NCBI GenBank assembly: GCA_038501195.1
Contig: JBBPUQ010000001.1
Span: 5,208,001 to 5,272,000, forward strand
Length of the DNA: 64,000 bases
Source: Nemania diffusa
Lineage: Eukaryota; Ascomycota; Sordariomycetes; Xylariales; Xylariaceae
Direction of reading: 5' to 3'
The notes under the pieces were generated by a model, which had not been told where the DNA came from, did no database searches, and saw only the letters and a list, made by a program, of their open reading frames with translations. Both the position numbers and the translations under genes were made by a program. The stretch's first letter is position 1; every line of letters starts with the position of its first letter. Positions 45,664-56,512 of this stretch are shown here, piece by piece.

Positions 45664-48600
45664 ATGGCCTCATTCACTGCTGCCGGTGATTTTAACGCCG
45701 TCTACACCGCATACCGCACAGTACAGGATATCGCTACGTTCTTGAGGGCGAGTGAGGAGGATGCTGAGCTCAAAGTCTTTTACGCCGATCTTAGAGCCTA
45801 CTGTGTCATAATCCGTGACCATTGGGGTCGTATTAACAAAGGAGCAGTCGAGATAAATCGACAACTGCAGACTCGGCTTTTAGAACGACTGGACTGCATA
45901 GTCGCGGCAAATGTTCTCACAACCCTTCAGGTCCCTATATTCGACGAGACGCTTGGGGGGAAATTACGCATGCTTAGTTCGTATTGGGATGAAGCTAACA
46001 AGAAAAGTAATGAAGCTGCGAAACTTGAGATTATCCGATCATGCTTGGATTTTGGGGCCACGCCTGAAGAACGCGATGAATTCATACGGTCGCTAGCCAT
46101 GTCGGAAGAGGAGATTATCAAGATCTATCCGGAAGACTCATCGGAGTGGATAACGGAGGATATCACTTCCCAGAGAACGATTAGAGAACCACCGTACGCG
46201 GTAAGGACCGCAGCAAAGTCAGTTTTCAATGCTTTAACGGCTTGCCAAGGTTGTTTATGCAACCCAATGCACGATTTCAGCGCTCGAATCTGTTTAGGCA
46301 CATACCGAAAACCGGATCTTGGCCCCCAAGCCAATGTAAATGAGGAACTTGATTTTGACTTGTTCCTTTCAATGATGGAGGAATGGTACGAGGCTCGTGT
46401 CCATACGGCGAGAGAGAAAGTTGTTCAATTTGTGGTGCGCGATGGGGGGAGTCCGGCCGGGTTTAGAAAAACGGACAGGGTCGTGAAGCCAATGAGGGTC
46501 AAGAAATTATGTGAGCCAATCGCGAAAATCAAAACTATGGTAGCATATCGCCTCGATTTCAAGGTTATCCGGAACCAACTATTCAAACTTCAGTCACAGA
46601 AGAGCAACGCCCTCTTTGATACTACCATGGGCTCCATATCCCTACAGCAGATCCTTGAGGGGGGGTCGTGTTCCTTTACTGAGAGAGCAAGGCGAATTCT
46701 TGCGGTGATTCTTAGCTCTTCTGCCCTTCATTTGCTCGATACCCCGTGGCTGGAGCCCATATGGAGTTCTGCTAATGTTTTATTTTTCCGTACGGCCTCT
46801 GGCGCCATACCTTTGAGACCCTTCATCCAAGCCAAGTTATCACGCTTAGACCACGGACACTTCTCTAATCACTCGGATGGAACAATCCCAGGAGATCCCA
46901 ACGACGGGGAAACAGATTCAGACGACGACGACCCCGACGATATCGATCCCGACGACTTGATTAGTCACCAATGTCCCGCTCTTATTTCATTAGCAGTGAT
47001 GTTAATGGAAGTTTATTTCGCCACTCCCTTCGAAATCTTAGCTAGAAGATATAGCGTCGAAGTAGGAAATACAGGATGCAACAGTTGTACTAGGTATATC
47101 GACACAAATCTGGTGTTCGAGGCTTGCAAGGGAGAGATCCCGGAAAAATTCCTTTATGCCATCCAAAGTTGTCTAGATCCCACACTCTGGGAAGACCTGG
47201 AGGGTAACAAGCTGGACGATGAGACGCTAAGAACGAGGATATACAAAGAAGTTGTCCGACCTCTGGAGACTGAGCTGATTCAGGCTTACAGTTCTATCTC
47301 AATTGACGACCTTGACAGGTTGGCCCAGAGCTTAGACTTTGCGGGCTGGGACCAGGCCATTCAACCGTTGAACCATCAGGTCCAGGCTGTGCATGACACC
47401 GCCCGACCTGAGAGCCCATTCTCTAGACCCTCAACATCGAATCATTTTCAGTCTAATTCCCTATTCAACTCAACCCTTCAACCGCACCTTCAATACCATG
47501 AGTTACTTAACCGAGGCTACTCTTCCACCCCCCCTAGAACCCACAGTCCCTTACGGGACGGGCTACCCTTAACGGCACGTGCAATGTTCAAGTTCTTTGA
47601 CGATGAGACAACCTCTGAGGCTCATACTAGGGTTGCGTGAGTATATTATTTTGGTTCTGCAACTTCCAGACTCGAACAATGATCGCCAGGGGTTCCGCTA
47701 ATCCTGCAAATCCACAGATGTCAAAGGTATTTACACTGGAAAGCGAGATATCAGGAAGTATACGAAAATTATATCCCAGAAGAGCTGGGAAGTTGTTGCT
47801 CAGCACCAGTAAAGATCGCGATTCTCGATACTGGCATTGATCTTACACATCCAGATGTGGAGGCACGCATAGAAAATATAAAGGGAAGATACAACTGGCT
47901 TCAAGAGAAGTTTCGGCATGCCGTCCACGATCGCAACGGGCACGGCACGTTTACCGCCGGTCTTATTCTCGACTATGCTCCTGATGCAGAGCTTTACATT
48001 GCCAAAATTGCCGATAATAAGCCTTCCAGCCCCAAGACTGTGGCAGAGGTATGTAAACGTGACATGCTCGACATTTTCATTAAGAACAAAGTTGACCACG
48101 CACTCAGGCCATCGATTATACGGTCAATAAATGGAAAGTCGACGTTATCTCTATGTCGTTTGGCTTCCCAAATCATGACATCGCGGGTTACGTAGACCTC
48201 GAGCGCGCCCTGGCCAACGCTTACGCGAATAAGGTTCTCCTCTTCGCCGCGGCTTCGAATAACGGCGGTCGGCTCGGTCGCTCGTTCCCTGCTAGGGATC
48301 ACACCGTCATCGCAGTACATGCAACTGACGCGAACGGCAACCGGTCGCCGTTTAGCCCGACCGCGACAGACGATGACATTAGCATTGCAACAATCGGTGA
48401 GGCTGTGGAGTCTGCCTGGCCCGTACATTTGTGCGATGAAGAGGCTGCAGATTCGAAGTGTGTCCAATACAAATCGGGCACGTCGTACGCAACGCCGATC
48501 GTGGCGGCCATTGCCGCGTTTCTATTGCTATATGCTAGAATACATATACCAATAAAGGCTGATGCGTTGAAAAGCCACCAAGTGATGAAGGCGTTGCTAA

Positions 48601-48737
48601 GAAAAGTAGCAGAAAAAGGGATCAATCACACCCGTCGGGATGGCTACCATTTCATCGACTTGAGTTTGCACTCTGACAGTTTATTTGGAAAGGGGAAAGA
48701 TTATATTAATCTGACAATTACTGATCTTATAAGATGA
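45664..48737 (+). CDS. DUF7580-like plus subtilisin-like (S8) serine protease, candidate gasdermin-activating protease
   Basis: Three exons: 45664-47636, 47718-48048 and 48108-48737, giving 977 aa. Intron 1 (donor GTGAGT, branch GCTAATC, acceptor CACAG) joins the two halves in frame; without splicing the frame stops at 47640. Residues ~1-640 match the fungal DUF7580 pattern: a helical start, ALTACQGCLCNPMHDFSARICL, LQQILEGGSCSFTERARRIL, a HLLDTPWLEPIW motif and CPALISLAVMLMEVYF. A Ser/Pro-rich linker follows (~570-640). The C-terminal S8 domain has an intact triad by family knowledge: D695 in AILDTGIDLTH, H733 in NGHGTFTAGL, S894 in KSGTSYATPIVAA. The oxyanion region is AAASNNGG. There is no signal peptide, so it is cytosolic. 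It is convergent with a gasdermin-like gene 219 bp away, the arrangement of HET-Q2/HET-Q1-type pairs. The N-terminal region may be the sensor or regulatory part. Confidence 0.88.
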
Positions 48738-48956
48738 CAGTTGAGAAGTATTTATCATATATTAGGCTTTTGGACAAAGGATATTACCCCATAGATATTA
48801 GTTAATACAGACTCGCCTATATAATTAGGCGTCGTAGAACATGATCTGCTGAGTGGCCTCTACCTATCCTCAACAACAATTCTATCCCAGTTGGCCTCGT
48901 CAAAGTTATTATTTAGTCCATGGAAATATCATTACCTCAGCCCCAATATTGATATA

Positions 48957-49905
48957 CTACACAGTGTCCCCATCTATATTAATGCTGAATGTCGGGATGG
49001 CGCAAAGCACTAACTCATCGTCATCCATCAACTCTTGCTTCACGAACCCCTCCACCTCGTCATCTATCTCTTTCTCTATGATATCGAGCTCGGGATTCCT
49101 TCTCTCTTCAATCCCAGCATCCAGCATCGCGCCTTTCTTATAATCCTCTACACTTACCACCCCCGTTCTCTTTTCTACCATGATTTTCTGCACTCGAAAC
49201 GCAAACACCAAGTCTCCAGCCGCCTCCCAGGCCACCGCCCCTCTGTTCCCTGCCTTAACTCCAACATCAATCCCCCCTTCAACTGGCACTCCACCCCAAA
49301 CTGTCGCGTCGACCTCGGGACTTACACTACTCTCTATAGCAAGGGTTTTGAGCGACTCGGCTTTTGCGCCGCTAACTATCTTTAGGCCCGTGATTATATA
49401 AATCGGTTTACGATAACGCGACTTTGAGAGGTAGCGCCATACAGGTTCTACAGCGATACAGGCTTGTAGATAGCTGGAATCTGGGTAAAACTGGGTTGTT
49501 TGGAGGGTTTCAAATGTGAATCGGTACTTGTCACTATACATAAATGAGAATACTATAAGCCTACGTATACGTGTGATAGGGGACTTAATCTTATAGACTT
49601 AAGATAAAGCGAGATACGAAAACGTACATTGATTCCCAGCCTACTGTCGCATCAATCCCAAGACCTAACACGGCGGCCATGAACCTTGTGAAGATCCCAA
49701 ACCGCCCCGCACGGAGCTTCTCTGTTGAGAACGTGACATGGGTCTGTGATGATGAGAAGGACTCAGAGTCTAGCTTTGGGCCTCTGTACAGGGGTCGCTC
49801 CGGCGCCTTGAGTGATGTGATGACATTGCCAAGTTGAATAGGCCCAGCCGGCGAAGGCAAGTCCCAAGTTGGCGCAAGGAAGAAGTAGAGAGTGCGATTA
49901 GCCAT
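48957..49905 (-). CDS. Fungal gasdermin-like pore-forming cell-death protein (HET-Q1/RCD-1 family)
   Basis: Two exons, 49905-49628 and 49533-48957, give 284 aa. The intron (GTACGT...TATAG, 94 nt) restores the conserved join WESIDKYRF. Diagnostic family features are the N-terminal TLYFFLAPTWD...GPIQLGNVITS block, the GRFGIFTRFMAAVLGLGIDA segment, FYPDSSYL, PIYIITGLKIVSGA, DLVFAFRVQKI, and a DYKKGAML block near the end of the pore-forming part. The length fits fungal gasdermins (about 240-290 aa). About 50 mostly acidic residues follow that block; in HET-Q1 the equivalent C-terminal piece is inhibitory and is removed by a subtilisin. There is no signal peptide or classical TM, as expected for a soluble protein that inserts into membranes after activation. 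It is convergent with the S8 protease gene. Homology is strong by motif memory; the heterokaryon-incompatibility role is inference. Confidence 0.85.
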
Positions 49906-50470
49906 GTCCGATTAGTAGCAAGCAAGAACTCATGTTATACTACGAAACAGGTGCTTATAGGAATAGTTTTGCACACCAGTCAAGTTTGATAGCCAGGTAA
50001 AAACAGTCGCATTAGGGGAGGGGTAGCTGAAGACTACCAACACAACGATTACCGATTGGCAATTAGTCTAATTGATTGGCTCGCTTAATATATGGTAGAT
50101 CAGGGAACCTGAAAAGAGGTAGGTAAAGTGAGCATCTAGAATGAAACCTCAGGCCGCACTAACGGACCAGCCCTAGAACTCGTGTAGGTCGTGGCGAAGG
50201 ATTAATTCCTCCATATAATACGGAACATTCGGTACTAAGGCCTCTGTTTAATTATTTTAGAAACTAATTTCCAGTTAATTTCAGAGTTACTTGTACCTTT
50301 GATAATGCACCTCATCATAGAGCCGTTCGGTGCCGGTCTCATTGCTTTAAGATACGCCTTCTTCTTTCTTATACTATGAATATGTATATAGGGTAATGAT
50401 TACCTGACCTAGAGTCCCAGACACCCTTGATATTGTGACTGAATGCGCACCGTAATTTCGGCTCACGTAC

Positions 50471-50556
50471 CTCATGACATTTGAAGAAAGTTGTAGCAAT
50501 ATACCACAACGCCGCCCAAGTAGACTATTAGCAAAATGGGTGCCTTGGCGTCTACG
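50471..50556 (+). repeat. Diverged repeat element, copy 1 (weakest)
   Basis: This segment aligns loosely with copies at 50831-50938 and 51465-51573 (shared elements: GAAAA/GAAAG, AATATACCACAACGC, CAAGNAGANTA, CTTGNCGT). Membership is tentative. Confidence 0.4.
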
Positions 50557-50830
50557 ATTACTTATGTTGACATACATTTAGAGCGTTCCAGCGAGTTGCA
50601 TCATCAGTCTCCACACTAAGTTATCTAAGGCGCTAGCTGGAGATGTTATCTCACTCCATCGACAATGGTATAACGACATGGTGTCTTAGTGTTACGGCTC
50701 CAACTATATGCCATATAAAATAACTACAAATTGTCAATTCTTGTTTCGCGACGGTGGAAATGAGCCACTGCTCCCTTTAGTCTAAGAAATCGAATTTATT
50801 CGTAGGAAAACAGAACGCGTGCTTAGCACA

Positions 50831-50938
50831 CATGTCACGGAATAGAACTGCAACGCTAAACCACAACACTACCAAAAGTAGAACGTTGTCAAGGTGGGAA
50901 CCTTGACCGTTTGCAAGTCTTATATATGGGGCCGCGAC
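50831..50938 (+). repeat. Diverged repeat element, copy 2
   Basis: It aligns along its full length with 51465-51573, for example ACGGAATAGAACTGCAACGC against ACGGAAAAGGACTGTAACAC, and both share CCTTGACCGTTTG. Identity is roughly two-thirds by eye. Confidence 0.6.
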
Positions 50939-51464
50939 AATACACCACACTTTGGAGACCTATATTCTTGAAATCAAAACGCTAAGTACAATTTAGTGTA
51001 GAGAGCCTGCCTACCTAGCTAAGTTAGGCAATCACCAGAGGAGACTGGCAGGAACTAATAGAAAAGCTCGTCGCAGATGTGCCAGTCTAAGCCTACCTAG
51101 GTAATTAGTAAACTCCCCTTACCCCTAAGTGCTGGGTTATCCGCACTGTTACAACAGTAAGGTGTACCGTTTGTTTATACTTCTGATTGCGTTAGAAGTA
51201 TCGATAGTCATAGCGTGTCGTAGTGATCTAAGATGTTAAAATATGGGTGGCTAGTAAAGCTGGTGGCTGGGTACTTCGCCCCACACACATCTGCCATATA
51301 TACTAGAGGTACCACCTTATCATATACAGTCTATATTTGTTCCTTAACCTAATATTCATCAATATAGGTATACAATACATCTATTGCTCATAACCTATCG
51401 TTCAACATAAGAGTTCAGAAAAGAGGGGGGAAGCAGGATCTAAGAGACCACAAGAACTAGTGGT

Positions 51465-51573
51465 GATGTGCTACGGAAAAGGACTGTAACACTATACCCC
51501 AGCGCAAGCAAGAGTACATCGTTATCAAGGCTGATACCTTGACCGTTTGTGGCCACTTATGGGTTCTATGACA
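51465..51573 (+). repeat. Diverged repeat element, copy 3
   Basis: Partner of 50831-50938 about 630 bp downstream in the same orientation. Several differences are transitions, compatible with RIP-type decay of a duplicated sequence. Confidence 0.6.
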
Positions 51574-51778
51574 CGATGAAGGTGACTCATTCTTAAGGTC
51601 GAAATCAATTCCGATTCGTGTTGGCTTGTCAAGCAACATCCGAGGCTCCACGAAACAACATCCCAGCTGCCTAACCTGCATGATGCCGTGGAAGTATGAA
51701 TTATGGCGTAGACAAATTATTCTAAATTAAGACCGTTTCTTAGTTTTCCTTTCTAGCAAGCTTAAGATAGGATCAGTT

Positions 51779-51906
51779 GACCAATGAACCAATAAACCAA
51801 TAAACCAATAAACCAATAAACCAATAAACCAATAAACCAATAAACCAATAAACCAATAAACCAATAAACCAATAAACCAATAAACCAATAAACCAATAAA
51901 CCAATA
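51779..51906. repeat. 8-bp tandem repeat array, unit AACCAATA, about 15-16 copies
   Basis: Nearly perfect head-to-tail copies of an 8-bp unit (first unit reads CCAATGAA). Read on the minus strand it creates an artefactual open frame with an 8-residue repeat. The uniformity suggests recent expansion. Confidence 0.9.
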
Positions 51907-52599
51907 TGTCACCGAGAGTGTCGAGTTTATTCGAGGCGACCTTTGGACGATAGCCCTTCCTTTATTCAATGAGGCTAAGCTCGATCAATGCCTAAACTAG
52001 GATGATGTGCTGCTATCAAACGCGCTTCCCATCAGGCCTAACATTAGACCTATCTGGTTGTTGCTTTAGGAACTTTATAACCCCTTACTTTGCGTATGGC
52101 TTTCTACCATCGAATTAGGCAGAACTTATTTTTATCAAGTCTGATAAGCGGCAGCCTCCCGTGATACCATGAGCAAGAAGCCGAAATTGACTACCTAACT
52201 ACAAACGCTTTATAGAGGAAATAGGCAAGATTGCTTCCCTCGTTCCACGTCTGCATGTTCCCTTCCCACGTATCCGCCCGTCGGATTATCGGCAGTATAG
52301 AATGCATTACTGTCTTCAAGTAGTAAGATTGGAACAGTCAAACGAGATGGCAAACGAGACGTACCCATAGATGTTAGATACCATCTTCACTACGGCTTGT
52401 TATAAGCTATCAATCTTACATGTTGCGTGAACTTTTTCAATTCGCTTAGTGCATGGTCTGACCAATATGCAGATGGTTCCATATTTCGGGCATACAATAA
52501 ACCACAGTTCTCACCATGACTAGAATTGGTCGACACCTTCGCTCTCATGTTTATTTGCAGCTTCACAGTCACAAAACGATGAGCTATCACTACACAACT

Positions 52600-55070
52600 A
52601 TGGTTTCAAAGGAAGCTGGTCTAGGAAACCAGACTATTCTCGCCAAGATTGACAAGCTACGAGAGTTGAATGTTGGCACGATCATTCCGCTCCCTCAGGT
52701 ATGCCGCAGTTATAATGCACTCGATCAAAAGAAGAAGGGAAAATTAATCTTGTCTTAGCTCGTAGTCGTTGGAGACCAATCCTCAGGGAAAAGCTCTGTT
52801 CTGGAGAGCTTGACAGGCTTCGCTTTTCCTCGCGGCGCCAAACTGTGTACTCGATATGCAACCCAAATAACCTGCCGCCGGGAGGTTAAGGAGGGTGTAT
52901 CCGTCTCCATCATTCCCCGTCCTGGTGCAGATGATGATCTCAATGCCAAATTAATTGCATTCCGGCGTGATTTGCCAACACTTGACAATCAAGCGCTTGC
53001 TCTTATATTTGCGGAGGTTGGTTAAGGGGCTGTTTTTGGGCACCACAACGGTCAACTAAAACCTATGTCAGGCAAATGAAGCAATGAGAATACGGCCAGA
53101 TATAGATGATGCCAATCTTAGTCTTGATGCATTTAGCCAAGATATTCTCAAGATCGAGATCAGCGGTCCCGATGTGAGTTCCTTTGGCCTGCATGATGAC
53201 TACTTGCATATGCTTAACGTTGAATAGCAAACCCATCTCACCGTAATTGACGTACCCGGTATATTTCGAGTAGCAACACCTGGTGAGCACTTGCTATCCC
53301 ATTATATATCTTGGTGGCAGCAAGCATGACACTTACGGAGCCAGGTCTGACAACTAAAACTGATGCTGCTATGGTTCGCAGCATGGTTAAAGCCTACATA
53401 GCCAACCGAAGAACGATGTATGTACTTTATAATACTATATGCTGATGATGCATTTCCACCGAAGGTTGACAATCTACCAGTATTCTTGCGGTAATACCTT
53501 GCAACGTTGATATCGCAACACAAGAAATACTGAAACTCTCCGACGAGGCCGATCCTGATGGTGTTCGTACAATGGGTGTACTAACAAAACCTGACCTTGT
53601 CACCGAAAAGGCTACCCACGACGTGGTCATGGACCTCGTGCTTGGCAATCGGAATCCTTTGAAACTCGGCTACTATGTCGTCAAAAATCGCGGCGCAGAC
53701 GACAACACCTCAACCATTTCTGACCGCTTCGCGGCTGAGAGGGATTTCTTCATGTCTCCTCCGTGGATGGCTATTGCTGATCGATGCGGTATTCCCGCCC
53801 TGAAAGAAAGTCTCCGGGAGTTACTTATGAAAATCTCGAAACAAGAAATTCCTATTGTTAAGTTAGAGATTGAAAAACGATTACGGGATTGTCGACTTGG
53901 TCTAGAAGCAATGGGCCCTTCCAGATCAAACCAGAGCTCTCAAAGACTCTTCTTGGGCAGAATTGCTTCGAGGTTTCAAGCTGTCACACAATCTGCGCTG
54001 AATGGGTATTATTCAAACGACCCTATTTTTGATACTGTGCCCAATATGAAACTAGTGACAGCGATAATGGACCTCAACGAGACACTCTCTGACGTGTTCT
54101 GGAGGAGAGGCCATAAGCGTCGTTTTGGTACTGAAAAGACGGATGGAGAAGAAATTGCATTTTCCGACGAAGAGGCGCCTTTCGATTTTGACCTAGCCGG
54201 CTATCCAGAACTGAGTGATATCATTTGCTCAGGCAATTACTCATGTCAAGTCGCCATAAAGGCATCTATTGAGGAACGCATCAGGGCGGTTTTCAAATCC
54301 AGTCGCGGACCGGAGGTTGGGACGGTATGTGAACCAACTCACTCTTCGATTGACAAGGGGCTTATTATACTCGCTAATAGTTTGGAGTGACCATACTCTC
54401 CACTGCTTTCAAGGAGCAATCAGAGAAGTGGGAGGCCCTCACCCTCGCTTACACGAGCAAAGCAATTGTCCTCGTCCACAGCTACATCTGTCAGCTTCTT
54501 GCTTCTATCTGCCCTCAAAAACAGATAAGAATACAGTTATTGGACAATCTCTTAATCCAAAAGTCGCGAAACGCATATTTACGTGCTCTAAATCATGCGC
54601 GTTTTCTTCTTGCTATGGAGCGTGAGGGAACCCCGTCGACGTTCAACCATTATTTTAATGCCAATTTGCAGAAGAAGCGCAATGAACGACAGGCTGAAGC
54701 CTTCAAAGGAATTACAGTCATGCTTAATAAGGCCAGCTGCATTCCCCTTAATAACTTGACACAGGCTGCAGTGGATAAGAACAACACGCAGCAAGTCTGC
54801 GAAGACATTGCCGACTCACTAGCTAGCTATTACAAGGTAGCTCGAAAGAGGTTCGTGGACTCGGTTTGCCAACAAGTCGTCAATCACTTCCTTCTCAATG
54901 ATAAAGAGAGCCCGCTCAAGATCCTGAGCCCAGACTTGATTATGAGTCTCGATGACGAGCAGCTTGATGCGATCGCTGGGGAAGACGCAATGTCAAAGCA
55001 TCAGCGCCACACATTGGAGAGAGAGATCGGGGCTCTGGATGCAGCTCTCAAGATCCTGAGTGAAAACTGA
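52600..55070 (+). CDS. Dynamin-like large GTPase (Mx/Vps1-like)
   Basis: Seven exons: 52600-52698, 52759-53016, 53072-53173, 53228-53282, 53345-53417, 53481-54324 and 54381-55070, giving 706 aa. The start is not certain: ATGs at 52516 and 52579 are in frame, and 52600 (MVSKEAGLGNQTILAKIDKL) best fits the family. GTPase motifs are all present across the exons: G1 GDQSSGKSS (~38-46), G2 Thr in CTRYATQITC, G3 DVPG, G4 TKPD. The middle/stalk region includes DRCGIPALKESLRELL, and the C-terminal GED-like part includes DIADSLASYYKVARKRFVDSVCQQVV. No PH or proline-rich domain is seen. Such proteins self-assemble on membranes for fission or act like Mx proteins. This is a type often expanded in filamentous fungi and not the housekeeping Vps1 or Dnm1 copy. 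All motifs appear intact. Confidence 0.88.
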
Positions 55071-55438
55071 CGGTTTGGAATATTCCTAGCCAAATGTACG
55101 GCATCGGAAATGGAGCATAGTCTGACAGTGCGGGTAAACCAGCACTTAGGAGGTAGGGGAGTGTATTGAGTAGGGTTAGACTACACTACGTTGAATCTTT
55201 CTATTTATTGCTGACAGTTCCCTCTGCGGACTGCCGAACTTAGCTCGGTGGGCGGGTCTTTTACACTAAATTCTACTTATTGGAAAAATTGAGAAGCTTA
55301 ATATTAATGATGATGGAGTTAGATACATTGGGTTTCTGTTTCTGTCAATCACAATGATTGAAGTTAAATATCCGTTCTCGCGGATCAACGATAATTGAAA
55401 ATACGAAGGCCCTTAGGGTGGACTGCGATGCCCGGCAT
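55071..55438. other. Convergent intergenic region
   Basis: 3' flanks of the dynamin-like gene (+) and the NmrA-like gene (-). Nothing else is recognised. Confidence 0.5.
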
Positions 55439-56512
55439 TTATTGACGCTGTTCTTGGGCAAGGCTCCTCATGAGCGTGTCAAGGTCCTCAGATGCCAAAC
55501 CTAGCTTCTCGTAATCCACGACTTTTGAGTTGTAGTCGCCTCCATATCCCTCCTTAAACACAAGGGCGAACAGCGACATCATACGTGTCATAGAATCAGC
55601 CGAGGGTTCCTTGGCAGCTTGTAGAACTTGATCCGAGCTGATACTCGTGATAGTCCAATCCTTTTCCGTTGTGCCAGTTGAGCGCATGGCGCTAGCGAGA
55701 AGGTCCTTCTGGCTGACATAAAATGAGCTGAAGTAGACGAACTCGTTCTTGTATTTGGATAATTCGGCCTCGGGAAGGGCGAATAGAGATGCCAAAGTCT
55801 CTCCGACGCGTGTGAGCGTCGTGAAGTTTCCCTTCACATTGCCATCGTCATAGAAGGCTGCAGTCTTCTTCTTCAAGTCGATGCCATAGACTATAGTCCT
55901 TAGAGTCAGTTATACTCATTTTGGTTATGATATTCGAGTACTTTGAAACGGGAGGGAGGTTGAAAGTGACTTCTGCCCCAAAAGAGCCTTGATGTTGGTG
56001 TCCGGGGAGTTTCTGACACATGAAGATGATAGCGAGAATTACTTACGGCCTAGACGAACGCTAAACTCTACCCAAGGATTATTAACCACGCCAATCCAGC
56101 TGCTGACACCGAGGTCTTCAATCAACTTGCGGGACGGCGCCTTCATATTCATCATCTGGGTTTCGGCATTCATCTTCGGGTGCGTAGGATCAGATCCAAA
56201 CTCGCACGGGACGATGTACGCAACGCCGGCCTTCGCTGCTGCTTTGATCAACGGAATATCGGCGCCATAAGCTGTGTATCCCAGGGCCAATATGAGAACC
56301 TCCTGGTTTTTAAGGCTGGTCACGACGAAATCCTCGTCATTATAGTCGCCAATATGTACCGTCACCCCAGACGGGAAATTGGCATTCGAGTCAGGTCGGG
56401 TGAGAACGGTTGTCTTATGGCCACTTGCAAGAAGGGCGGCCAGAATTGGGGTGCCGATTGTTCCATTTGCGCCAACTAGGGCGACATTACGGATCGTCTT
56501 CTCTGATGCCAT
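55439..56512 (-). CDS. NmrA-like / isoflavone-reductase-type NAD(P)-binding protein
   Basis: Two exons, 56512-56047 and 55890-55439, give 305 aa. The Rossmann nucleotide-binding motif GANGTIGTPI starts at residue 14 (GxxGxxG), preceded by the beta-strand VALV. An Arg at the end of the second strand (VLTRPDS) favours NADPH. The segments TSLKNQEVLILAL, AAAKAGVAYIVPCEFGSDPTH and SSWIGVVNNPWVEFS are typical of the NmrA/isoflavone-reductase-like family of fungi. The intron (GTAAGT donor, TATAG acceptor) joins VRLG to LYGIDLKKKTAAFYDDG. The C-terminal half covers the substrate domain. Members range from redox-sensing regulators to secondary-metabolism reductases; the substrate is unknown. It is not obviously linked to its neighbours. 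Confidence 0.88.

Larger units (their letters stand above)
49906..52515. other. Intergenic region rich in decayed repeats
   Basis: About 2.6 kb upstream of the gasdermin gene (-) and of the dynamin-like gene (+). It carries three diverged copies of a ~90-110 bp element and an 8-bp tandem array (both listed separately), plus TACCTAGGTA motifs near 51010 and 51094. No gene is supported. Confidence 0.5.

Noticed and set aside
47637..47840. Plus-strand frame between the two halves of the S8 gene, read as a separate small gene
   Set aside because: It covers an intron and out-of-frame exon; splicing 47636 to 47718 restores a continuous DUF7580-S8 protein.
51727..51969. Minus-strand frame with repeated GLLVYWFI
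   Set aside because: It is a translation of the 8-bp tandem repeat and has no independent support.
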